A stretch of 64,000 nucleotides of DNA from Vandiemenella viatica (Eukaryota; Arthropoda; Insecta; Orthoptera; Morabidae). The stretch spans positions 12,408,924 through 12,472,923 of the forward strand of contig JARYHS010008074.1 of NCBI GenBank assembly GCA_031002005.1, given 5' to 3'. This document shows, piece after piece, positions 37,690 to 48,075 of this stretch. A program made the translations under genes and the position numbers. A model generated the notes under the pieces. That model was given only the letters and a program-made list of their open reading frames with translations, was not told the DNA's origin and made no database searches. Positions within the stretch are counted from its first letter, which is position 1. Each line of letters begins with the position of its first letter.

Positions 37690-40600
37690 ACCTGGACCAT
37701 ACAGAGATTCTTATTCGATGAGATTTTATCTCTTAATGTTTCCCTAGGTAAAATTTCATGCATCATATGGCCAAAATATCCTCACTCCCTTCCTATCTTG
37801 CGCTAACGTCTTCATCTCAACATACCATTCAAATATGTGCTTCATCTGTCCTAATCTATGTTTACCTCTATAGTTTTTTTCCTACGATTGTTCCCTCCAC
37901 TAACAAATCCCAAATATTTTAATATGTGGCCCATCATGTTGCCTCTTTTCTCATCCACAATTACCCGAAACACGTTCATTTTGTACTTTATCTGTTCGCT
38001 TAATTTTCAGCTTATTTCTATTGCAGCATTTTCCAGTGCTTCAATTTTCCTTTTTTCTCGTGTTTCTAAAACTAATGCTTCGCTACCATAAAGTGCTGTT
38101 CTTCACACATAGAGGTTTAAATAGTTCTTTCTTAGAGTTAGATCAATGTTTGAAACTAAGATTTCTCTAGTGCGAATCTACTTTTAACATAGTTCTTCCT
38201 TCGGCCATCAGGTGTAATTTTATTTCATGAGTAGCAGAATTCATTTATTTCTATTGCATCCAATCCTATTTTTAAATTCAATCTACTACTATTGCTATCA
38301 TTTCTACAAAATTTAATCACTTTTGCTTGCTTTGGTTTTTCTTTAGCATAAAATCTACTATCATTGTTTTACATTTAGTAACTTGTCAATATCCTCAGCC
38401 TGTTCTGCTAACAGGACAATGTTATCAGAAAATCGTGGAATTCAAATTTTTTCTCCTTAAACACATATGCCACATTCAAATTTTTCTTTTACTTTCTTTA
38501 TTGCTTCCTCTGCATACATGATGAATATTAATGGCAATAGATTACAATCTTGTCTCACATCTTTTTTTACTGATGCATATCTGTCATCATTCTCTAAATT
38601 TATTGTAGCCACTTGATTCTTATATAGATTAAAAAGTATTCTTCTGTCTTGATATTTTAGAGCTGACTTCTTTAAAATTTCGAACATCTTCTGCCTATCA
38701 AAAGATTTTATTAAATCGACAAATGCCGTAAAAATACCTATGTTTTTCTTGATCCGCCCTTCAAGTATTAATCTTAAGGCCAGAATTGCTTCTCTTGTAC
38801 CGCGGTAGTGAAACTGATCTTCACCTTCTATCTCTTCTTCCATCCTTTCTTTTGTTCTGTGTATTATCCTGGTCAGTAATTTTGAAGCATGTGATGTTAG
38901 ACTTATGGTGGGAATATTCTCATGTTTGTCGACTTGTGCTTTCTTCGGAATTGTGAAGATGATAGATACTTTTATTATAACCAGTTGGAATCTCTCCTGA
39001 TTCGTAACTGTTTTATAGCAGTTTGAATAATATTTGGTTTTCTTCTTTTCCTATGGATTTCAGAATTTCTAAAGGTATCTCATAAATTCTAATTGCCTCA
39101 TTTAATTTCAAAACTTTCAAAGCTCTGCCAAATTCTGTTCTTAAAACAGGATCACCTAAGTCATTAATGTTGACATCGCCTTCTTTCTCCAGTACACTGT
39201 TGTTTAAATCATATATTTTCTTTGTGTATTCCTTCCATCGGTTAGCTCTGTACTCTGAGCAGCTTTAATGTTTACAAATCTCTTCTTCTTGTTTCCAAAA
39301 ATTTGTTTGCCTTTCTTATAGGTCGCATTTACTTTACCTGTTTCTTCTCACTTTTCTTGCAGACACTTTTATTTGTTTATTTTTCTGGCATTTCCCGTTT
39401 ATTTGATTTCTAAAATATCTGTACTGCTCTCTTCCTACTTCATTCTGAGCACTTTTGTGCTTTAGCCTGTTGTCCATTAACTCCACAATTTCTTCTGAGA
39501 TGCAAGGTTTTCGTGTGGCTTGTTCCATAAAGCGTAACATTTCTTTGCCAGCTTCAATGCATTTAATTAATCCTCAGTTGAATACCTTTCAGAGTTTTTC
39601 TTAGACCCATTTCTACCATCTCTGTAAATTTTTCTTTAATATTACATTGTTTCAATTAGTTCACTACAAGTCTGTAATGCTTATATTGCTTCTTAATTCG
39701 CTTGAATTTCAGCCTGCAGTTCATAACTATCAGATTGTGGTCAGAGTCTATGTCAGCTCCAGGGTATGCTGTACAGTCTATAAATGATTCCTGAAGCTTT
39801 GTTGGCCATGATATAAACAAGCTGATATCTACATGTATCCCCTGGGCGTTTCCAGGTGTATATACTTAGTAATGATTCTTAAATAGTGTGTTCAAAACGC
39901 ATAGTTTGTTTTTTTCACATAATTCTAACAGTCTGCTTTCTCGCCCATTTCTTTCTCCTAGACCAAAACTTCTTACAATATTCCGCTCTTTATATTCTCC
40001 CACTATCGCAAAACCACAATCGTCCTTGATCAATAGATTTTCATCCCCCTTCACATATTGTATTAATTATTCAATTTCATCATATAATTTATCTACTGCT
40101 TCATCATCTTCCTGTGATGTTGGCATATATACCTTTACTAACGTCGTTGGAGCAGGGTTAGTTTCTACTCTTACAAAAATAATCCTGTAACTAAACTGTT
40201 CATAATAAGTCACCTGTTTCCCCTTTCTCTTGTTCGCTATAAATCCTAAACCAGTAACCCCACTGGCAACTTGTGTGCTAATTATCCTGTGTTCCCCACA
40301 CCAGAAATCCTGTGCATCCTTCCACTTATTCTCACTAATCCTAATGGCATCTAACTTCAGTCGTTCCATCTCCCTTTTTAAGTTTTCTAACCTACCTACC
40401 CTATTCAGAATAATATTCCACGCTCCGACTCGTAGAATGTTTCTATCCATTCTGATGACTCCTCCCTGAGCAGTCCCCACCCGGAGATCCCATTTGGGGA
40501 CTATTTTACCTCCGGAATATTTTACTCGTGTAGAAACCATCATGATACATGTAATTTGAGAGGATTACATGGTGTCGTGATACCCTCAGTGTCTTTAATG

Positions 40601-40870
40601 TAGTGGTTTCCCGTTGCCTTATGCATCCAAATGCCGTTGATCATATCTGAATCATACTGCATTACGGGCCGTTTCCGATCCCAAGAACAAGAGGGTGCCC
40701 TGAACTGCTCCTTGCTCTTCCGCCCTCCTTTAGAAGATGGTTGGCAAGCAGTGGGTGACTCCTTATACCGGGAATCATTCAGTCGCCAGAGCCTCGTCCG
40801 TGCAAACGCGATGCACCACGTGAAAGAGAGGTTGACATTTGATTGTGAAGAGGGTAATATAATCTCTCCC
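37690..40870 (-). mobile_element. RTE/BovB-like LINE, degenerate
   Basis: On the minus strand: endonuclease 40543-40067 (RVGAWNIILNRVG, RISENKWKD, GVTGLGFIANKR, LVKVYMPTSQEDD), a further endonuclease piece 40054-39866, and reverse transcriptase 38843-38457 (TREAILALRLILEG, AFVDLIKSFDRQ, VRQDCNLLPLIF, followed by MYAEEA). The C-terminal part is near 38090-37890 (REKRKIEALENAA, YKMNVFRVI). Stops and frameshifts are frequent. The 3' end lies only about 130 bp upstream of the start codon of the minus-strand gene, in the same orientation. Confidence 0.8.
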
Positions 40871-41786
40871 AAATCATTATCCGTCATCGTATATACAATA
40901 TTAATAAATCCTTGTACAATTTTCAATAATCTATATTCAATGTGCATCACGGTTTGCATGCAAATAATGTTTTCGCAAATACTCAAGCCTCGCAATACTG
41001 CTTATTTGCCAATTTTCTTTTTACTGATTAAAAACATCAAACGTTTCATTTCCGGATAACAACAGTTCGTTTCCCGGCAATAGTTGAAGTCAGAATGTTT
41101 CTTAGGCATTGTTAGTTGTCTCGTGAAGTGGACAAATTTAAAAGTAGCGCCATACAACTTACTTCCCAGATTAATATTATGAAATAATTCTACTGTATGC
41201 ATTTTTATCATTATTTTCGGATTTTATTTTCGACTAAATATCATGAAGTTGTGAAATGGCTGTCTGATATAGACATGACTTGCAGCACGTGCAGAAGCAC
41301 CACTTTCAATTTTCCTAAAATTGTTTCCTTTATCAGTATAGAAATTCATTTTGCAAGTTGTGTTTACAATGTTGGGTAACAGAAAGTACCTTCATATGGA
41401 ACATAACCCACCGCTTATTTGTTAAAATCTTAATTCCTTACCTAAAATAACAGAATTTCTTCGGCTAGACAATTAGTTTTATCGCTTTTTGACATTGTAA
41501 TGGCTTCCACCTCATTATAATACTACAGTACTGAGGGCGGCCACGTGAAGACGGATGTCAAAGCGCTCGTTGAGTGAGTCAAATACCGTGCTGATGTCTC
41601 AGCCAGCTGGTCTGCGGAATGGAGTGATATAATGTGTAATCAAACCATATCAAATGCTTTAAATGGACCGTTTGGAAGTAACAGCACAGCGCCCACCACT
41701 GAAATTGCTTTTTTTAAATTGTTTAACTCTAATGCTAAGGAAATCCTACCTACAAGAAAGAATTTGTTGAAACCGACACTTTTAAA
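40871..41786. other. No recognisable feature
   Basis: AT-rich spacer between the RTE LINE and the Tc1-like element. Overlapping frames at 40631-41211 show no domain. Confidence 0.4.
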
Positions 41787-42413
41787 AATACACTGGTGTG
41801 CAAAACTTATGGACGAGATAGATAACTTAACATAATATATTAACTGTTAGGTAGAAATGAATCAAAATGAGCAAGAACGTTCCCACAGGTTGCGCACACA
41901 CGCACAGAAGCTGGACATCACATGATGTGAGGGTAGCACGACTATAACGCCGAATGTATCTGGCTCACAAGAGGCAGTTGAAGGAACAGAACATGACAGT
42001 GTGTGTCTTTCAGTGAGTTGTTACGTTTCACTGTCGTGGTGTTATTAATTACAACATAGTCAGGATGCAACATGCGGATTAGTTCAAACAGCCAAAAATC
42101 ACCGGGAAACTGAAAGGAGGAAGAAGAGTGACAAGTGCAGTGTGGGAATTTGGTGTTACTCATAGCATTGTCTCACGAGTGTGGGAAGCATTCTGATGCA
42201 CAGGCGCTGCTATCATAAGAAGTGGATGCGGTCGACTACAGCTGCAAATCATCGCCACATTGTGCAACAGGCAAAAAAAAGGATCCCCGTCAAATAGCGC
42301 GTGCAATTTTAACCACATCTGAAAGGACTACAACGCACGAAATATCACTCTCCACGCTGACACGCGGGCTGCGTGGGGTTGGTCCCCCGAAGACCGATAC
42401 ATTGTGTTCCATG

Positions 42414-43366
42414 AGGCTACGGCCACACTTGCGTTTTTTTTCACGCAGGATTTGACCGTGAAATCCCGCGACAATATGAACTACATTGAAGTATATGAAG
42501 CCGGCCACACTGGCGTGATTTCAAGCAGCGGTAAGTGGGAGAGAGTCGCGTGTTTAAGGTCGCCCGCAGCAGAATGCGCCCCGGCCCATTTTTCAGCGGG
42601 ATTTCACGCTGCAGTGAGTGGCGACACTTGCGTGAAATACACGCCGCGGTGACTGACTCTTGTTTGTTGCGTTCTCATTGTTTGTTCTCATTATGGATTG
42701 CGTAGATAATGAACTGCTAATGCTGGAAGTACAAAAATATCCCTGTTTGTATGACCCAAGGCATTCGGATTATAAAAACGGAGATATCAAGAGGATTTCA
42801 TGGACAGCAGTGACTTCTGCCGTTTTGGATGGCATGTGGGAAGGTTTTGATGAAGAAACAAAAGCAAATTTAGGCAAGTTTACTCATATTTTAATAAACA
42901 TTGTGCATGATATTATACAGAATTATGCAATGGTTCACTCTGAATTAAGTTAGTCGGGGAGGTTAACATAACTATTTTGCCACGGCAATTCTCCTTGTGC
43001 AGAACAGAAGTAATCAGCAAAATGATCTCTAACAATTTTTCCATGGTTTATTCCCTCTCGTTCCGTAAGCAGGAATGCTTTCCAGTGTACATGACAATGT
43101 GTCATCGAAATTGTAACCGTCATACTTTCTTACAAAGTTGTGTAGTACTCAACATGATTTTCTGAAACTCTGTTCGTAATTTCGAGAGCAGTCTAGTTGA
43201 CAAGCAGCTGAACCTTTAAAAACTGCTGGTATGTGCACGCGCGGGATAGGCTGCGTGTTTTTCACGCGCGGGAAAAACACGCAAGTGTGTAGTCTGCGGG
43301 ATTGCCAATTCGCGTATTTTTCCCGCTGGGTCTCGGCGTGATAAAACGCAAGTGTGGCCGTAGCCT
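42414..43366 (+). mobile_element. PIF/Harbinger transposon, non-autonomous, carrying a MADF gene
   Basis: The terminal inverted repeats are GGCTACGGCCACACTTGCG (from 42415) and its complement (to 43365). The flanking trinucleotides TGA and TTA are close to the TWA target of this superfamily. Subterminal blocks repeat the words cacgcaagtgtg and cacgcgcggga. The element is about 950 bp with no DDE transposase. It is inserted between the N-terminal and middle parts of a Tc1 transposase. Confidence 0.75.
42660..42953 (+). CDS. MADF-domain accessory protein fragment of the Harbinger element
   Basis: An open frame of 97 codons. From the internal Met at 42693 it reads MDCVDNELLMLEVQKYPCLY, DPRHSDYKNGDIKRISW and so on. 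This is the start of a MADF (Myb/SANT-like) DNA-binding domain: LxxEVxxxPxLYDxxHxDYKN...W. Harbinger elements commonly encode such a protein beside the transposase. The usual MADF domain is about 80-90 residues; the match here weakens after WTAVTSAVLDGM, so the remainder may be intron or decay. It lies wholly between the element's inverted repeats. Confidence 0.65.
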   Translation: MFVAFSLFVLIMDCVDNELLMLEVQKYPCLYDPRHSDYKNGDIKRISWTAVTSAVLDGMWEGFDEETKANLGKFTHILINIVHDIIQNYAMVHSELS

Positions 43367-43858
43367 TAGCACTAGGTTATGATAGTGCTAGGTGTGGAGT
43401 CACGTGCTCTCCTCAGACGAGAGCTGATTCAGTTTGAGTAGTGATTATGAACGTACCCTCATCTGTCAAGATAACAGTCACGTTTGTATTTCAGTCGTTC
43501 GGGTCTAGCAGCCACAACCTTTGGAATACGATAATGCGATCAGCTCTGTTCGTTTTTTATACGTCTGTTAATACTTCAAGTTCTCCAAGTTCAATAAATT
43601 TTATTCACATTTTACACAGTGAACCCTCAGGGTGACAGACAGGTCAATATCGTATTTGGCCAGATCATATTAATCTGTCGTAACCTTTGACCTTAAACAT
43701 GGGAACTATTCTAGACTTGAGACCAGACACAAAAAGCGGTCAGGGTCTTACACTCGTAGATAATATATTTTATCGTTGCTTTAATAGATTGGTGCAATAG
43801 AGTTCATTTCAAGCGATAGTTCTAGATACTGCACAAGGGAATAGAGATGTAAAACCGA

Positions 43859-44097
43859 GCGTGGTGGTGTAACGGCTAGCGTTCTGGCCTCGCATTCGGG
43901 AGGGCGGCGGTTCGAATCCCCGTCCGGGCATCCAGATTTGGGTTTTCCATGGTTTCCCAAATCACTTCAGGTGAATGCCGGGATGCTTCCTTCAAAAGGC
44001 CATGGCCGAATTCCTTCCCATTCCTTACCCCCCCCCCATCCTTTCCTGTCTCTAAAGACCTAGTTGTTATAGGAGACGTTAAGCAGTTAAAAAAAAA
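43859..44097 (+). mobile_element. tRNA-derived SINE, complete
   Basis: The tRNA-like head has an A box (GGTGGTGTAACGGCTAGCG) and a B box GGTTCGAATCC at 43909-43919. The body is tggtttcccaaatcacttca, then gtgaatgccgggatg, then catggccgaattccttccc, and it ends in a short A-run. Related copies in this window are 48988-49220 (minus), 51890-52145 (minus) and the fragment 525-620. I associate this family with orthopteran genomes. Confidence 0.85.
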
Positions 44098-44639
44098 GAT
44101 ATGTAAAAAATTGACGTAACAAATAATATCCAATAATTGTCAAAGTATCTAAACACTTTCAACTTTTTAAATGTACAATGTTAAAAATATCTAAACGAAA
44201 AAAATAGTTGCAGTCTTGAGCCGCTGTTGCAAACTCTGATTTTGATACGTGTATTGATAGAAAATAAGTAAAACATGGTTAAAAGTAGATTGTGAGAATT
44301 GAGGATATCTCAACTGATAATTGTAGATATTGCAGAATGAAATATAATGATATAAAAACTTGAAACAATTTAATATAACTAGTATCTCCCAAAATCAGAA
44401 AAACTGTTAACAACTAGATAAAAGCAATCATACATACTGCTTACATAACGGATTTTCGTCAGAAGACATTACCTTCCTCCATACCTAACTGAAGGCAATA
44501 GAGATTAAAGTATTTGCTTTGCTCAAATCATATTCTAAGAAAGTAATTTTTCCATATTCTACCCTTTAGTGTAATAGGTACGTAACAAAAGTCGACGTGA
44601 GTGAAGCAGTTTATTAAAGTCAGTAGGAGGAGGTTGTCT
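44098..44639. other. No recognisable feature
   Basis: AT-rich sequence between the SINE and the CpG-rich promoter region. No gene was seen. Confidence 0.4.
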
Positions 44640-45144
44640 TAGCTGGAACACCCGTGACGTCACAAGATGGCCGCCCCCCGTTGGTGTGACCAAGATGGCC
44701 GCCGAGCGCACCGCCCGGTCGTATGACGTCACACGTTAGTTCCTCGACCTGTCGCACAGATGGCGGTAGCTGCCGGGCTTGCGCATATGTTAGTTCCACG
44801 ATCCGAGGATAGATGGCACCATCTCCCAAGGGCTTAATTTCTTTGGGCGCAGATATTCCACACCGCCCACCCAAGCTATTTCTGTTCTGGAATGCGCGCG
44901 TTGTGAAATGTGTACACTGTTTCAACACACCTACGGAAATACCCACTCGATTGTTTGCTTTTGCGAAATGTGTACTCTACCAGTTGTGCAAGCGGTATCT
45001 CTTGTGTAAGCGCGGAGTGAGAGGCTCCATGCGACGCTATAAAAGGAGCGCCCGTGGCCAGCTCTGGCTCTGTACCATTGCGAACCTTGCCGTGTGCGCT
45101 TCTAGCAGTTACCGCAGTGTGTGTTTCTCGCAGTCTTCAACACA
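44640..45144 (+). promoter_or_regulatory. CpG-rich promoter with TATA box for the micro-exon gene
   Basis: This is a GC/CpG-rich island in AT-rich surroundings. It holds two CRE-type palindromes in GTGACGTCAC context (about 44652 and 44724), two AAGATGGCCGCC words (YY1-like, about 44665 and 44692) and further CAGATGGCGG and AGATGGCACC words. A strong TATA box TATAAAAG sits at 45038-45045. Transcription would start at about 45065-45075, giving a 5' UTR of some 70-80 nt before ATG 45145 (context cacaATG). Confidence 0.7.
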
Positions 45145-45163
45145 ATGTCTCAGTCTTATGAAG
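45145..45163 (+). CDS. Micro-exon gene, exon 1
   Basis: Function unknown. The exon has 19 coding nt (ATG-TCT-CAG-TCT-TAT-GAA-G), then a GTAATT donor. The assembled N-terminus from exons 1-4 begins MSQSYEELPVLSAADVEEYL and continues ANNLQQISPLFSDDLDNE, then PRVVSTPELLLLYNFSG. It is acidic and Ser/Leu-rich with no signal peptide. All visible introns are phase 1 and 83-90 nt long, and exons 2-4 are 48, 45 and 54 nt, each a multiple of three. Any internal exon could be skipped without a frameshift. The gene runs into the scaffold gap and its 3' part is not visible. Confidence 0.75.
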
Positions 45164-45246
45164 GTAATTAGTTATAATAGTAATTATTATATGTGTGTGT
45201 TTGTGTGTATGTATCAGTGATACTAAAGATTAATTTTATTTTACAG

Positions 45247-45294
45247 AGCTCCCAGTTCTATCTGCTGCCGATGTGGAAGAGTACCTCGCAAACA
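45247..45294 (+). CDS. Micro-exon gene, exon 2
   Basis: This exon is 48 nt. It lies between attttacag and a gtaagc donor and is phase 1 to phase 1. It encodes E-LPVLSAADVEEYLAN plus the first base of the next codon. The upstream intron is 83 nt. Confidence 0.8.
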
Positions 45295-45384
45295 GTAAGC
45301 TAATTTCCTTATTGTTAGTAGTATTAGTTTAAATTATTATTATTATTATTATTAAGACTAATTTTTTCTTTTTCCCTGTTTCAG

Positions 45385-45429
45385 ATCTACAACAGATCTC
45401 ACCGCTGTTTAGCGATGATTTAGATAATG
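45385..45429 (+). CDS. Micro-exon gene, exon 3
   Basis: This exon is 45 nt. It lies after a strong polypyrimidine tract (ttttttctttttccctgtttcag, 45362-45384) and before gtaagt, and is phase 1 to phase 1. It encodes N-LQQISPLFSDDLDN. The preceding 90-nt intron contains an (ATT)n run. Confidence 0.8.
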
Positions 45430-45509
45430 GTAAGTTTTTGTATCTAAACTGGAATATTTTTGCTGTAGATGTTTACTTGTTGCATACTATAATTTATTTT
45501 CTATTGTAG

Positions 45510-45563
45510 AACCACGAGTTGTCTCAACTCCGGAGCTGCTGTTGCTATACAATTTTTCTGGAG
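45510..45563 (+). CDS. Micro-exon gene, exon 4 (last before the gap)
   Basis: This exon is 54 nt. It lies between ttctattgtag and gtatgt, phase 1 to phase 1. It encodes E-PRVVSTPELLLLYNFSG. The next intron enters the run of N at 45632. Confidence 0.8.
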
Positions 45564-45631
45564 GTATGTATTTGACTGTAATTAATTTTTTTTAATTTCT
45601 CGTGCGTGTGTTGATACTAAAAGAAAATTAA

Positions 45632-46631
45632 NNNNNNNNNNNNNNNNNNNNNNNNNNNNNNNNNNNNNNNNNNNNNNNNNNNNNNNNNNNNNNNNNNNNN
45701 NNNNNNNNNNNNNNNNNNNNNNNNNNNNNNNNNNNNNNNNNNNNNNNNNNNNNNNNNNNNNNNNNNNNNNNNNNNNNNNNNNNNNNNNNNNNNNNNNNNN
45801 NNNNNNNNNNNNNNNNNNNNNNNNNNNNNNNNNNNNNNNNNNNNNNNNNNNNNNNNNNNNNNNNNNNNNNNNNNNNNNNNNNNNNNNNNNNNNNNNNNNN
45901 NNNNNNNNNNNNNNNNNNNNNNNNNNNNNNNNNNNNNNNNNNNNNNNNNNNNNNNNNNNNNNNNNNNNNNNNNNNNNNNNNNNNNNNNNNNNNNNNNNNN
46001 NNNNNNNNNNNNNNNNNNNNNNNNNNNNNNNNNNNNNNNNNNNNNNNNNNNNNNNNNNNNNNNNNNNNNNNNNNNNNNNNNNNNNNNNNNNNNNNNNNNN
46101 NNNNNNNNNNNNNNNNNNNNNNNNNNNNNNNNNNNNNNNNNNNNNNNNNNNNNNNNNNNNNNNNNNNNNNNNNNNNNNNNNNNNNNNNNNNNNNNNNNNN
46201 NNNNNNNNNNNNNNNNNNNNNNNNNNNNNNNNNNNNNNNNNNNNNNNNNNNNNNNNNNNNNNNNNNNNNNNNNNNNNNNNNNNNNNNNNNNNNNNNNNNN
46301 NNNNNNNNNNNNNNNNNNNNNNNNNNNNNNNNNNNNNNNNNNNNNNNNNNNNNNNNNNNNNNNNNNNNNNNNNNNNNNNNNNNNNNNNNNNNNNNNNNNN
46401 NNNNNNNNNNNNNNNNNNNNNNNNNNNNNNNNNNNNNNNNNNNNNNNNNNNNNNNNNNNNNNNNNNNNNNNNNNNNNNNNNNNNNNNNNNNNNNNNNNNN
46501 NNNNNNNNNNNNNNNNNNNNNNNNNNNNNNNNNNNNNNNNNNNNNNNNNNNNNNNNNNNNNNNNNNNNNNNNNNNNNNNNNNNNNNNNNNNNNNNNNNNN
46601 NNNNNNNNNNNNNNNNNNNNNNNNNNNNNNN
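45632..46631. other. Assembly gap, 1000 N
   Basis: Exactly 1000 N, a conventional placeholder, so the true size is unknown. It removes the 3' part of the micro-exon gene. The minus-strand frame drawn across it is an artefact. Confidence 0.98.
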
Positions 46632-47632
46632 ACTACTCGAAATTTCTTCTTAACTCTTACTTTCATCCACGGTTCACAAGACGAAGTTGGCTGAGACTTA
46701 ATTGCCATATGAACCGGATAGGTAGGATATTATTTTCAGTAATACCAGGATTAAACTAAGGAACCATCGAGGAGTTCGCCTTGCAAGTATTAATTCTTTA
46801 CAGAACGGTTCGTCAGATTCGGTCTGATTAGATAAATAACGTAGATGTCACATACTAAGGCGAAACTAGGCATCAACCCCTCAAAATCCACCCTGCTTCA
46901 TAGTCTGGTCACATTTCACACATTATTTCGAGGAAATGTCTCATTTTTATCCAAAATCAGCTTTGGCTTTCGTAGTTCTCTATAAGCTTTTTAAGGCCTA
47001 TGGGTTTCGAATTGTACGTGGCCGCACCGCTGAGCTGATATCGTCATAGTCGGGACAAACAACCAAAGTTAATTCTCATCCCTCACTCCGCTTAAATTCT
47101 GCGTGTTCGGTGGGAAAATATATGCCAAAAAAATTGTGTCACCCTAACTTCTTTTATATTATCAAATATGCTACCTCGAGTTCGTGGCGACTCTGAAAGC
47201 ACAGTTTTTTTCTAATGTACAGACTATTTTCATAAAGAACGCTTACTCTACTTCCTTCTGTTGTGAAGATCAAGTGTTACCTCATCTCACTCGCATCTTC
47301 GTTCTAACCCCCACCACTGAATCTCACTGCTTCCCCGTGCAGTTTCGGAACGATCAACTACTCCGGCAGCATCCTGATGGTATTGTTGGTGTGGCCAGTG
47401 AGAAGTCTGATTTGCTGCATTTGCACCTGGTTTAGTGTCAGGCGATAGCAGATTCACTTATACTTTTTTCCGAATACTGCACTGATTTGAATGTGTTCCC
47501 ATGGTATGTGTCCAACATTTATATCCGAAACACAGTCCTCTCATAAAAGGTGTAGTTGTAATGACCTGGTGAAAGGGTTTTTACTGGCTGCGCAATCCAC
47601 CCCTGTAGTAACCGCCTTAATCTAATCCAGTA
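46632..47632. other. No recognisable feature after the gap
   Basis: No further phase-1 micro-exon with clear splice sites was recognised in this kilobase on the plus strand. Confidence 0.4.
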
Positions 47633-47640
47633 ATCTAACC

Positions 47641-47868
47641 CAGGGGCGTAGCTATCGGAGGGCTAGGCGGTGCCGTGCACCGGGGCCCCCAAGTTCAGGG
47701 CCCCCCCCAAGCACAGCTCATGGGGCCCAAGCTCAGCTCATGGGGCCCCCTAAAGCTCATAGAGACCGTAACAGCAAACCTCACAGGAATTTGCAGAGCA
47801 AAAAAAAATGTCGCCTATCTGGCCTGAGCGCTCAAAATATTTTTTTGTTGCACCTAGCTACGTCACTG
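47641..47868. mobile_element. Non-autonomous hAT element (MITE) with 8-bp target duplication
   Basis: The left end CAGGGGCGTAGCTA and right end TAGCTACGTCACTG are imperfect inverted repeats. The flanks are ATCTAACC (47633-47640) and ATCCAACC (47869-47876), an 8-bp duplication differing at one base, as hAT elements make. The 228-bp interior is G/C-run-rich (ggggcccccaagttcagggc) and non-coding. Confidence 0.85.
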
Positions 47869-47997
47869 ATCCAACCGGTGTAGGGAACCTACAGTATAAC
47901 CGTGGATTCAGATTCTCGGGAGCGTTCTGGCGTACTTCGCATCACACACCTTGCTGTGCTATAGATGAAGGTTGGATTAAAAACATTTGAAAATCCC

Positions 47998-48075
47998 AGC
48001 AGATACTGAGATTCGGATCGGGTATCGTTCGATCCCTAGATAGAGACCTTAACCACTGAGCCACTAGCGCTTTGA
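47998..48075 (-). mobile_element. tRNA-like SINE head
   Basis: On the minus strand it reads GCGCTAGTGGCTCAGTGGTT, then a loop, then GGGATCGAACGATACC: A- and B-box-like elements at tRNA spacing. No fold into a full acceptor stem is seen and no CCA or flanking tRNA context exists, so it is a SINE head rather than a tRNA gene. Confidence 0.5.

Larger units (their letters stand above)
41790..43800 (+). mobile_element. Tc1-like transposon, split by a Harbinger insertion
   Basis: The left end CACTGGTGTGCAAAACTTA (41790) matches Tc1-type termini. Coding remnants on the plus strand are HTH-like text near 42125-42190 (RVTSAVWEFGVTHSIVSRVW), RHIVQQAKKDPRQIARAI near 42255-42310, and, beyond the Harbinger insertion, VLSSDES and FSLSSDYERTLI near 43400-43460, the region of the second catalytic Asp. 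Stops and frameshifts are present. I could not locate the right terminus, so 43800 is approximate. Confidence 0.6.

Noticed and set aside
43859..43935. tRNA gene
   Set aside because: A and B boxes are present but the sequence continues into a SINE body with an A-tail and recurs in several copies.
44620..45220. Open frames on both strands over the promoter (44620-44946 minus, 44813-45220 plus)
   Set aside because: They reflect high GC content; the TATA box and micro-exon start explain the region and no domain is visible.
45617..46708. 363-codon minus-strand frame
   Set aside because: It is almost wholly N; only 25 real residues on one side.
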